NCBI GenBank assembly: GCA_907164885.2
Contig: OU015490.1
Coordinates: 96,087,604-96,151,603 of the forward strand
DNA length: 64,000 bases
DNA from: Dolomedes plantarius
Lineage: Eukaryota; Arthropoda; Arachnida; Araneae; Dolomedidae
Direction of reading: 5' to 3'
Shown here: piece after piece, positions 1-9,089 of the stretch
How the letters are laid out: each line of letters opens with the position of its first letter
Position numbering within the stretch: position 1 is the stretch's first letter
Position numbers and translations under genes: made by a program
The notes under the pieces: generated by a model
Told to the model about the DNA's origin: nothing
Database searches by the model: none
The model's input: the letters and a program-made list of their open reading frames with translations, nothing else

Positions 1-293
1 TTTGTACTTTCATTCTTATTTCGGCATTTGTCCGTAACTGGTTACCAGACAAATTGTCTGTAAGACCTCCTTCATCTTCCTCTGCAGAATCTTCGTCAGT
101 GATTTCAGCAGCATTAGGGGGCTCAATATAAATTTCTTCAATATCATGAGAATCTAGTTCATCAAACAGTTGAAGTGTCTCTTCAAGTTTTAAATGTCTA
201 GAAAGAAAAATTATATGTATGAAATGTCCCTCAAATTAGCTTGTAAGTTTGACTACAACAAGCTTTCGCTGATATAATAATACTCAGGAAAAA

Positions 294-362
<69 letters not shown>

Positions 363-779
363 TATAACGTAATAATAATAATAATAATGACTATTATTAT
401 TATAATATTAATATTATTATTATTATATAATAAAAAAATAAAAATGCGTCTATTAATTTTCAAAATGTAAAAAACAAATATACCTGTTACTTCAAAAGAA
501 AGAAAAAACTTATTTATTTTTTAAGTCCCAAAAATATGAGTAAAATGAATAAATACACAGTTTCTACATAACTTATGAAAAGCTAACATGAAAGCCAAGC
601 GGTACCATACGGTACCGCCAAATTTGAGAACAAAAATTTTCGTATATAATAAGACAGATTTTTTTTTTAATGTGGCCTACCAAAAGAGCATACAAATATA
701 AATAAAAATACACATTTCATCAACTCACTTAAAATTTTTAAATATCTATAAAATGTACTTACTTTTGACGATGAGCCAT
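1..779 (-). CDS. piggyBac transposase-like (PGBD-type) protein, first two exons, runs off the window
   Basis: Reading the minus strand, an ATG at 779-777 opens a 17-nt exon (779-763, MAHRQ plus two bases) followed by a consensus donor GTAAGTAC. A pyrimidine-rich acceptor ending TTTCTTTCTAG lies at 210-198, and exon 2 (197-1) continues in frame with no stop to the window edge. The joined protein starts MAHRQKHLKLEETLQLFDEL, then an acidic stretch with EIYIEPPN, DEDSAEEDEGGL and DNLSGNQL. This matches the acidic N-terminus of PGBD3/4-like piggyBac transposases that precedes the RNase-H-like DDD domain, which would lie outside the window. The 565-bp intron holds a (TA)n tract. The correct splice phase and absence of stops suggest a recently active or still expressed copy. 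Whether it is a transposase or a domesticated gene cannot be told here. Confidence 0.7.
296..430. repeat. (TA)n microsatellite followed by TAA/TTA-rich tract
   Basis: About 70 bp of nearly pure (TA)n, then (TAA)n and its complement (TTA)n, inside the intron of the PGBD-like gene. The TAA and TTA runs could pair as a hairpin. Confidence 0.9.
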
Positions 780-998
780 TTTTTAGCTTGTTTTCAATAC
801 GCTAAACTTTCATGAGACTAATAGCATAGACACGTGCTTAACTACTTCATCTGACTGTTATAATTTCTTCTTTAGACTGTCTAGTGGTGGCATCTATTAA
901 CTAAAAATCAGAACGTTAAGTTTTTCCCAAAAAGAAGAGGCATTTTTGAAGTAGTGATTGCTGGTACCAAACGGTACCGCTAGGACTTCCCGGGTTAA

Positions 999-1131
999 GA
1001 GCCTCTTCACACAGAATAGCGGCAGCGTTAAAGATTTCATTAACTCTGATTGGTTAAATGGGTCAATGATTGGTATATGATTGTTTAAAAAAAATTACGA
1101 TCACGCTGACGGATTATATGTGAACAAGCCC
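999..1131. mobile_element. TTAA-flanked MITE, family III, copy 1
   Basis: 133-bp element with inverted ends: left GAGCCTCTTCACACAGAAT, right (complement) GGGCTTGTTCACATATAATC. It is flanked by TTAA at 995-998, shared with the piggyBac terminus, and at 1132-1135, shared with the next MITE. It has no coding capacity. Related to 1136-1313 and 46683-46819. Confidence 0.6.
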
Positions 1132-1135
1132 TTAA

Positions 1136-1313
1136 GGCCTATTCACATCAAATCCATCAGCGTTACTAGTATTGAAATATATTTAACAAATTACAAAAAT
1201 CCAAACGATTAGCAACGAAATTGTTAAGGCATTTAATCGTATTGACATATTGGTTTAAAATATGTCAATACGAGTAACGTCGATGCTGTGTTCGATTCTA
1301 TGTGAACAGACCC
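1136..1313. mobile_element. TTAA-flanked MITE, family III, copy 2
   Basis: 178-bp element with ends GGCCTATTCACATCAAATCC and (complement) GGGTCTGTTCACATAGAATC, directly abutting copy 1 at TTAA 1132-1135. The right flank is ATAG rather than TTAA, so that duplication has decayed or been lost. An internal inverted repeat (CGTATTGACATA and TATGTCAATACG) is also visible around 1238-1271. Confidence 0.55.
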
Positions 1314-1423
1314 ATAGTTGAAATATAGGGAACGTTTTATACATGTATTTAGAAAACATGAAAAAGTTTTTAAGCTCTTCTTACAATAGACATGTGCCAT
1401 TTTTAATTACATTTCACATCATA

Positions 1424-2838
1424 CACTCTGTCACAAAAAAATGCACCCAGAAGGATACAAGCTACTATCACGAAACTTAACATGTATATAGTGTATGAGG
1501 AGATAAGCAAATGATTACAAATTCAGAAGAACAGACGGTTTTATTAAGAAGATATGACATGAAAAAGGTTGCAGATCAGTAAGTAGTAAATCCATCTCTG
1601 GCAGCTATAGAACCCGAAACACGGCGTGGCATTGAATCATTAAGTTCACCTATGACCTGCGGATGATCATTCCATGACCTTTGCGTCTGGGCAGTTAATT
1701 CACCAATGTTCCGGGACGGCTGTAGTTGCCTTCCAAGCACGTCCCAGACGTGATCTAATGGTGAGAGGTCTGGTGACCTGTCAGGCCATGGGAATGCGTC
1801 ATATCCTTGAAGACATTGTTGGGAGAGTCGAGCAGTAAGTGAACGAGCGTTGTCTTGCTGATAAATGGCACCTGGGCGACTTCATAGTATAGGCAGTAGA
1901 ACTGGCGTTAAAATCTCGTCCAAGTAACTGCGTGCCATCAAAGTGCGTTGAAGGACGACTAGAGGTGATCGTGTGTCCCAACAAATCACTCCCCACACTG
2001 TCAAACCTTGTGTAATTGCCGTATGCCTCTCGACAACAAATGCCGGATCGGACCGGTGACCTGGCCGCCTCCACACGCGTATGCGCTGGTCAGCAGCTTT
2101 GGGACTGAATCGGGATTCATCTCTGAAGATCACACGCTTCCAGTTGGTTACAATCCAGCTTGCCCGAGATCGGCAAAAGTCCAATCGACACTGCCTTTGA
2201 TGTGGGGTCAGTGGTAGACGTCTTAATGGACGTCGGCTCCTTATACCTGCGTCGGCCGGTCGTCTACGAATCGTTTATCTTGATACCACCGGACGTCTGG
2301 AAGGTGGTAAATGCCGTCGAACCGATTCTAGCGACGTTGTTGGTGCGGAAGTGGTCACTATTATGATTGCGCGATCCTCGCGCGCATTTGTCTTCCTGGG
2401 ACGCCCTAACCCTCCGCGACGGTAGACTATCCCTTCCGTGATCCATTGTTGCACACACCGAGCAACTACCATATCGCTCCTACCGAGGTGGCAGTTGATG
2501 CACCTGTTCGACCAACCTGCTTCTCCGAGGTCTACTATACGCCCCCTCTAAAAGTCGGACAATTGTTCGTAATGTCGCCGGTTACGTTTCAGAGGCATTT
2601 CTTGTCACAATATCATCCATCCAAGTCGGCAGATGTGTTTTAATAATCCTATGGCACAAGTTATCGTGCTTTTAAATTCTCCCAGCTGCTCATCTCATAT
2701 TCGCATAGCGCGCTTACCCATGTCTCATTGGCGTCGAAATTTTAATCATTTCCATATCTCTTACCAGACATTCCATCCAAGTTTCGTGATAGAAGCTCAA
2801 TTTCTGATGGGTGTATATACGTTTTTTGTGGCAGAGTG
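1424..2838 (-). mobile_element. Tc1-like DNA transposon, nearly full length
   Basis: 1415 bp between TA dinucleotides (1422-1423 and 2839-2840). Ends are CACTCTGTCACAAAAAAATG and, on the complement of the right end, CACTCTGCCACAAAAAACGT. The transposase lies on the minus strand and fills most of the interior. Size and layout are normal for a Tc1 family member. Confidence 0.85.
1576..2598 (-). pseudogene. Tc1-like transposase with three in-frame stops
   Basis: One continuous 341-codon frame starts MPLKRNRRHYEQLSDF and ends ARDGFTTY. It has the N-terminal helix-turn-helix region (RIVDLGEAGWSNRCI), a GRPRKTNARED linker, the first catalytic Asp in VIFRDESRF, the second in YQQDNARSL, and SPDLSPLDHVWD where the third acidic residue is normally Glu. 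Three stops (about codons 17, 108 and 239) interrupt it, but I see no frameshift. The third acidic position reads Asp (GAT). The copy is dead, but only lightly damaged. The short plus-strand frames over it are shadows. Confidence 0.85.
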
Positions 2839-2840
2839 TA

Positions 2841-3907
2841 TTTTAAAATCATAATTTTCTTTTATTCCTACTGGGAATAAAAACAGCACTTGTATCGACA
2901 GCAAAAATAACTCCATACTGAAAGAAAAATTCAGAATATTGTGGTTAAGCAAGAATTATATAAAAAAAGACTGATAACAATGTAATGCCAATTCTAATGT
3001 TTGTTCCTCAGAAATTAAATAATTAACATAAAAGACAAGACCTTTATAAGATTTTATAATTTGTGCTTCTTGATTCTCTCTATTTGCAAACTTTTTATGA
3101 TAGGTCGAATTAAAGCTTGGTATGAAAGCTTATTTTGAAAGTACAGTCGGTTTCTGGAAATTCCGGAAAATTTCTGGAATTTTATTGTTGTTTTTTAGAG
3201 CGTTAAGAAAATACCGGAATTGTGAATGAAATATTCTCAGAATTGGAACTTTTTTCAATTTTATCTTTCTAGTAGAAAATTCAATTCTGTTTCTTCCTCT
3301 GTAAGAAATTTTATTTAACACTCTTTAACGTTATGAACCCTAAAATGGGATTTAATATAAATAATAATATTTTGGCAAAAATGCTGTAAAATGCCATCGA
3401 GATTAAAGTATCCGACAACATTCGGAGCATTTTTTACAAAAACTGTACTTGCGAAAATTTATATCTTATTTTTCGATGGAATATAACACGTAAATTCAAA
3501 AATGATGAAAAAATACACGATAACTATGCAACTTTTTATCAAATCGAGGAGTTTGGGCCGAAAATTAGCAAGTTTTTACAAAAACGGCTTTAGCTCTAAA
3601 AAGAATTGCATGTAACATTATTTTTTGTTTGTCATATGTACGCAAGTCCCTTCTTAGTGTAATAACGGAATAGCTAATTGATATCTTGAAATATAAAATA
3701 AATACAGGTCATTATATGCAGTTTCATGTTAAATTTCAGTCATTTCTCACGAGATTTTTTATAAATGGAGCTATAAATCAACACATAAGACACCTGAAAC
3801 CAAATATGTTGTTCATTACATTCTTAGTATTATGAAAACATACGTTAAAAATTTCATAGACATGTCTTGGTTATATTTGAAGTTATCACAACAGTCGTTA
3901 ACATTTT

Positions 3908-3909
<2 letters not shown>
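2841..3909. other. AT-rich stretch, nothing recognised
   Basis: No frame, inverted end or repeat unit that I can name. It contains scattered poly-T/poly-A runs and ends in the next microsatellite. Confidence 0.5.

Positions 3910-3989
<80 letters not shown>
3910..3989. repeat. (TA)n microsatellite
   Basis: About 80 bp of pure TA dinucleotides. Confidence 0.95.
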
Positions 3990-3991
<2 letters not shown>

Positions 3992-4026
3992 ATTAAAAAA
4001 TACTTCCAGTATAAATGAAACACTAA

Positions 4027-4641
4027 GGCCGTCCGCATACGGAGCAACTCAAAAGAAACTGATAACCGACTCCAATCACAAACCAGTCCGTGATGAGTCG
4101 TAACCTATGTAATTGAATGGAGCGACGCACACGGCGCAACTGGTTACAAACCCGTCAGCAACGCGTTTGTAATCAGTCGCAGGCAACTCAACGTGGCGAG
4201 TCGCTAGCAACTTCAGTCGCCAGTTTCTCTTGCGTTGTGCATGTTATTACACAATCTATATTACAGCCGCTCTTTTGACAAGCTGCCAAATGACGTACAT
4301 GAGTCACGTGACTTCTGCCTAGCGATGAAATGAAATTCTAACGTTTTTTGTTGTATAGAATATGTGCGCCCATATATACAGTCCATTTTTAAACGATTGA
4401 TCAAAGACAATCTATTGTGACGATTTTTTAAAATAAATTAATTTCTGATAATAATTTAACTAAAAATAATTCCCGGAATAATGATGTTCTTCCTTCTATG
4501 ACGGGTCCCAAACTATTGATTTGAATCACTTTTTAGTCGGCCCGTGTGCTGATCCGCATCACTTACGAGTTTGCAACCGATAAGCAATTTCAGTCGCTAA
4601 CCAGTTCAGTTTCCTGTGAGTCGCTCTGTGTGCGGACGGCC
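4027..4641. mobile_element. non-autonomous DNA transposon with about 35-bp terminal inverted repeats
   Basis: Left end GGCCGTCCGCATACGGAGCA, right end (complement) GGCCGTCCGCACACAGAGCG. The match extends about 35 bp to AAACTG. The interior has several short subterminal copies of CAGTCGC and AACTGGTTA-like words on both sides, as in hAT or Harbinger elements. The 615-bp length carries no transposase. Flanks (CTAA and AAAC) give no clear target duplication, so the superfamily is undecided. Confidence 0.7.
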
Positions 4642-5423
4642 AAACTCACAGACCTACACAAAATCCGATAAGAATACAGAATAGATTAGAAACTTGTTAA
4701 CTACTCTTAAGTCCCCATATATTTCTTTGTATGCAATATGCGTCATAATAGATGCATTTTACTGTCGGAGGTTTATAAGCTTATTAAACATTAAAATATT
4801 TTTTTTGAAAATTTTGAAATTAATATTATTTACATCACCATTACCTTTCTAGGGGAAGAATATTTTAATATTTCAGAATAATTTTATTCTTGTTAAAGGG
4901 TGCAGAATCATATTCTGAAATATAATGAAAGGCTTTTGAAGTAATACGAAATTATGATAAAATGTTTCAGATCATTAAGAAACAAAATTTTAAGTGAGGG
5001 TATTATGTTTTAAATGGAATTGAAAACTTCAAAAAATACCAATATCAGAAATTGTTAGACATGATATCCTTCGAACAAGATGTATGGTACTTAACCTGAA
5101 AGAATATTATTAAAGAAATAGGTGGCCCGAGCTAATATTTCGCATGCGAATAAAATACGATTAATCTTATAGCGAGGTTGATGATTTGTAGTAGGATAAA
5201 AGAAGAACCGGTTCATTTTAACCATTGTTTATCTGTCAAATAATAATGGGGCATAAGGATAATATAAAACCGATTACTAAACACCTTTGGGCGCACTATT
5301 GGAGGTGAAGCATAACACAAAAAGGATGAACATGAGATATGTAAACGTCAAAACACATTTGTTGTCAATATTAAAAGTTAAGTATGACACAAACTCGTGG
5401 AAAATGAGATAGATACATTTTAA
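4642..5423. other. AT-rich stretch, nothing recognised
   Basis: No coding frame or terminal repeats seen between the two flanking transposons. Confidence 0.5.
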
Positions 5424-6514
5424 GGGGACAAGGAACCTTGAAACTCGAATTTTTTAATTTTCAATTTTTAACTCTATATACAAAATCAGAGTAATTAATT
5501 TTCTTTTTTACTACACTGAAATTATATTCAAAATAAGGAATTTTTTGTAGAAAAATGTCTGTTTTTCAATTTTTTCCCAAAAATTCTAATGTTGTTCAAA
5601 ATTATCTATGTGCATTCTATTTTAATTAAATTCATTACATTTTTTATTATAAGTTTACCATATGTATATAAATATAAATGTGCATTTAATTTTTTTTGTA
5701 AGAATCTAAATATTTTTTTTTCTATTCTGCCTGTTATTTTTTTTATGTTTTTTGATGTTTTTACTTTATTTTATTTTCTATAAATTTTAAAAATATTTTT
5801 GATTTCAAAGAATTATGCACAGTTTGTGACAAACACTTTAATTAACAATTCTGAGAAATTTGGAAGATATCAGAAGAAAATGAATACGCATGGAGTCTTT
5901 TGAAATATTCTAGCATTTTTGAAGAATTTTTTGATAAACAGATCTAATTTCTTCACAAAATACTTATTTGGGAATCCTAAATATTTTCAATGTAGTAGAA
6001 AAGAATATTAATCGTCCTCATGTGGTATATAGCATAAAATATTGAAAATTATAATAGTACTAGCCGGGCTTCGCCTATCTACGCTCAAGCCATCCGTGTA
6101 ACATATTTATGTACTTCGGGCCCCACAAAAGAAAACAAAGCTTACAAATGTATTAAATTCAAGTGAATAAATTCCTTTCAATTTTCATTCCCGTCGCTGC
6201 CGACAGATGGCAGTACCACTGCACCAGATGATTTGGTTTCTCAGCAGTGAGTGATTTTAGAATGAAAATATCTCTAAAACTATTGAATTAACAGAATAAG
6301 TGTACGTAGAAAAAATTATCAGTTTTCGAAGCTCTTTCCAAATATGTAACATTTATGTACTTTCATGAGAAAAAAAATTACACCGTTTCCTGTATATTTG
6401 TCAGCCATTTTTTTTTCGAAGATTGGTCCGCCCGGATGAGTTACGGTCACGTGATCTCTCGACTTCCACTTGTCTCTTTATTAGTATAGATGAGATTGAA
6501 GGTCCCTTATTCCC
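5424..6514. mobile_element. TTAA-flanked element, family II, copy 1 (carries a Helitron)
   Basis: Flanked by TTAA at 5420-5423 and 6515-6518. Left end GGGGACAAGGAACCTTGAAA, right end (complement) GGGAATAAGGGACCTTCAAT. The AT-rich interior shares long segments with copies at 33502-34139 and 57302-58099, for example the AGCATTTTTGAAGAATTTTT stretch near 5910. Without the Helitron at 6060-6490 the length is about 660 bp. No transposase is visible. Confidence 0.65.
6060..6490 (-). mobile_element. short non-autonomous Helitron
   Basis: On the minus strand it begins TCTATACTAATAAAGAG after an A and ends GGCGAAGCCCGGCTAG before a T. That is the 5'-TC...CTAG-3' form inserted between A and T that Helitrons show, with a small GC-rich hairpin (GGC-GAA-GCC) just inside the 3' end. 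The 431-bp interior has no Rep/helicase. It sits about 25 bp from the right end of a TTAA-flanked element. Assigned from the termini alone. Confidence 0.6.
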
Positions 6515-6518
6515 TTAA

Positions 6519-7290
6519 AACCTCTTTGTACACAATAGTTGCAAGTGCCGTATCCAGTAAAAGAACTCTAGGACGAAAAGCCAGTTTTTAACTTCGATTT
6601 TTATGCAAACAATAGAATATATAATTCTAAATTAACAATTCGTCAGAAGCGCAGAACTTAATTTTTAAAAAGGTATCTCATTTATCGGTTTCGGCTACGT
6701 ATGTAGAAGAAAAAGGAATCGTCACAGAAAATCTCCTTCTAGAAATATTATATATGATTGTGAACTTTCTTTCTATATCTGAAATTATTAGAAAAACATA
6801 AGCATGAAAGTGAAATCACAATCAAAGTGTCAAATCAGCTCTAGTTTTAAATGCATGTAAAAAATAAATTTTGCAGACGAATACGCAAAATCAACAAAAT
6901 ACATGAGGAACAATGAAGTCGTTCCAGGTCGCTGCTTTGAATAAATTTCTGGGGCATTTGATAGAACTATTCAAGAAAAGGCCGCTCGTTTCGTTTTCCT
7001 TGGAACTTTTTTTCGAGGGCAAAGTATCGATGAAAGTATCGCAATAAAACTATCCAACATGCTGTTGAGGACATTCCTAAACTTATCCGGAAAGTATTTC
7101 AGGCGACAACGTATAAAAATAGATTTTCAGGAAAATGTTGCATTCTTTTTCTTTTCTAGCGCTGAAACTGGATTTGTACTTGGAAACTTTTTTCTTAGAT
7201 ACTTTAGGAAAAATTTTTCTCCGATGCGGCAGGCACTTTGTCTCTCGACATTCGTTAGCTGATAGCTTTGTGACCAAATCTGATGTTATG
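6519..7290. other. AT-rich stretch, nothing recognised
   Basis: Short frames on both strands around 7059-7400 overlap each other and run into the SINE, so I treat them as chance. Confidence 0.45.
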
Positions 7291-7642
7291 GTTTTGTTGT
7301 TGTTCTTTCTAATGCCTCCTGGCCGGGATTTTATTCCAGGCCATCTCCAAATAGGCTCGCGGGCCGAGGGGTGCAGTTCCGGTTTATAATGGCACCACAA
7401 GGGTCGGAGTCTGATTCATCCAGGTGCCACCACAATTTTGACCTAGCACCCCCAGGGATGTCATTAGGGGGGGATCTTACCCTCTCCCCACATCTGTGAC
7501 AGTGTAGAAGAATTTTCCGGTCTAGGGATTTAACTTGGCCATATCCGACCTAGACAGGGAGGTATTAAATGGAGCTTGACGGAATTTGATACGAGTACCC
7601 TCAGCATCGGAAGCCGACGTACTACTACTAGGCTACCTCGAG
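7291..7642 (-). mobile_element. tRNA-derived SINE, copy 1
   Basis: On the minus strand the 5' end has a box-A-like GGTAGCCTAGTAGTAG and, about 30 bp on, a box-B-like GGTACTCGTATCAAATTCC, the spacing of a tRNA-type Pol III promoter. The body includes GTCTAGGTCGGATATGGCC and GGTGCTAGGTCAAAATTGTG. The 3' end is GGCATTAGAAAGAACAACAA, an (AAC)n tail. It shares the whole order of segments with the SINE at 11360-11945. Confidence 0.75.
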
Positions 7643-7700
7643 TAGTTGATAGTTATTTCATCTGCAGAAATGCACTTAATTAGATTTTTTGCTTTGTTAA

Positions 7701-7943
7701 CCCTTTCAGGGGCAAGAGCCTCCACCGTTTGCACGGTGCATATTTTTTTCCCGATTATTTTAACCTAAAGTATCTTGAAAAAATATCCAATTAAAGGTTG
7801 CAAAATGTTTTTACTTCTTTAAACTGATAACAGATGGCAGTACTAACCCTTTTTCTGCTTATTTAACTAGAATACATTGAATGCAAGTAAAAAAGATACT
7901 AGATTAAGGCGTTTGCACTGTGCAACCGGCGCCCCTCAAAGGG
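7701..7943. mobile_element. piggyBac-type MITE
   Basis: 243 bp between TTAA sites (7697-7700 and 7944-7947). Ends are CCCTTTCAGGGGC and (complement) CCCTTTGAGGGGC. About 20-25 bp inside each end lies a short palindrome: TTTGCACGGTGCA on the left, TTTGCACTGTGCAA on the right. Size, TTAA target and CCC...GGG terminus are typical of non-autonomous piggyBac elements. Confidence 0.8.
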
Positions 7944-7947
7944 TTAA

Positions 7948-8090
7948 TTAGCGAAAATTATTTTCGAGGGAAAAAAGATCCTGCAGTATTTTCATTTACT
8001 ACCTTTCTGAAATTATATTCAAGTCCACGTTTATTGTCGAAATTAGAAAGCAAGAATTAATGAAAAAAGGTTTCTAGAGAGTTTGCTACA
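7948..8090. other. short unassigned AT-rich gap
   Basis: Nothing recognised. Confidence 0.4.
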
Positions 8091-8235
8091 TTTATAGCTA
8101 GACCTAGAATCGGCCACATAGTTACGAAAGCATATCTAAACTGCTTTCATCTCACGAATTCAGTCAAACATCTTTTTTGTCAGGAGGAGGAGGAAACGTT
8201 ACAGCACACCTTGTTCCGCTGTAATGGAGTGAACT
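8090..8235 (+). pseudogene. LINE RNase-H/C-terminal fragment (I- or R1-like)
   Basis: A plus-strand frame reads ARPRIGHIVTKAYLNCFHLT followed by NSVKHLFCQEEEETLQHTLF and RCNGV. The order (R-x-GH-x4-AYL, C, EEET-x2-H-x2-F-x-C) is that of the zinc-knuckle-like tail after the RNase H domain of I/R1/Jockey-type LINE ORF2 proteins. Only this tail is preserved and no RT is upstream. It is on the opposite strand from the LINE end at 8581-9085. Confidence 0.6.
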
Positions 8236-8580
8236 TTTATGGTACATTTATGACCATAATTTATATTCCAATGGATACTGTTAATGTGCTGTCAAACCCT
8301 ATTTCCTTATTTTTGTTTTAAATGTTTTTGTAGACATCGTGAAATTGGTGCCTACACGCCAGACTCTCGAATTAAGATGTAATGTAGTAAGAAAGCGTGA
8401 TCTTGCTTCATGACGATTGCTTTCCCTTCTCGTGGTAAGACTTGGCAAAAATCTACCACTCGAGGGCTAAACAAGAAGCCCTACTAAACAAGCAGTGTTT
8501 AACTCTCTATATCCTATGCAAATTCCAAATATTCTCACACAGCCATAAACTTACCTCTTGTCGAAGCTGATTGCGTAATG

Positions 8581-9085
8581 TGTTGTTGTTGTTGTTGTTT
8601 CTGATCTCCGAAATGGTCTGCTATGCTAGACCATTTCGGGGAAATCCATCAGTCCATACAATCACAGAAAGTCCAAGAAAAGAAAAGATTTGGAGTAAAC
8701 CTCATCTAAGGTAAAATTTATACAGTTTAAAATATGATATGGTGAAGCCTGAACAGCCGTACACTTGGTGGAGGTCTTAAAATTCTTCTGTCCGTGCTCA
8801 TAGGAGTGACCTCTCAAGTGCCCACTGTCAAAACGTGAAATGCAAGTTTGTGTTCTTTTGTGGCCCTCAAAAAAGAGGGCACCACCAGAACATTTTCTCG
8901 AGTACCAGTCACTCACAGTAGAGCCAATCGAAAGATGTTTAAGATTCCTCTTATACTCAAAGAACACCTCACTATAAGGGCTAAGCGTGTCTGACTGGAG
9001 AGTCTCTGAAGAGGCAGCCTTTGGCAGAGAATGCGTAATCTCGTTTCCGACACGGGAGGGATTCCATTGGATACCCATTGGTGCG
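8581..9085 (-). mobile_element. 5'-truncated LINE with (AAC)n 3' tail
   Basis: Contains the C-terminus of ORF2 (8626-9078), a 3' untranslated hairpin (8608-8639, 12-bp perfect stem CCGAAATGGTCT with an 8-nt loop), and a tail reading AACAACAAC on the minus strand. Truncation on the 5' side is the usual outcome of LINE reverse transcription. The tail resembles the SINE tails at 7291 and about 11930. Confidence 0.75.
8626..9078 (-). pseudogene. LINE ORF2 C-terminus (RNase H end and Cys/His tail)
   Basis: The frame reads MGIQWNPSRVGNEITHSLPK (the end of RNase H, normally IQWIPSH-x-GI-x-GNE-x-AD), then ISRFDSGHLRGHSYEHG, CTAVQASPYHILNC and FLFLDFL. One in-frame TGA follows, and the frame continues LYGLMDFPEMV to a TAG at 8628-8626. 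The Cys and ASPxHILxC motifs are characteristic of a LINE family I know from spider genomes. It is degraded and not functional. Confidence 0.7.
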
Positions 9086-9089
9086 AAGT

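Larger units (their letters stand above)
1..994 (-). mobile_element. piggyBac element, 5' end with TTAA target site
   Basis: The element's left terminus lies at 994 on the minus strand: TTAA (995-998) followed by CCCGGGAAGTCCTAGC, then the palindrome-like GGTACCGTTTGGTACC. A second copy of that motif lies at 601-616. The PGBD-like start codon is about 215 bp inside the terminus, as expected for an autonomous piggyBac. The 3' end is off the window, so completeness is unknown. Confidence 0.65.

Noticed and set aside
2008..2854. Several plus-strand frames
   Set aside because: They are antisense shadows of the Tc1-like transposase.
7600..7642. A tRNA gene
   Set aside because: Box-A and box-B-like words belong to a SINE with a long body and an (AAC)n tail, and no complete cloverleaf is seen. 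The same holds at 11360 and 14900.
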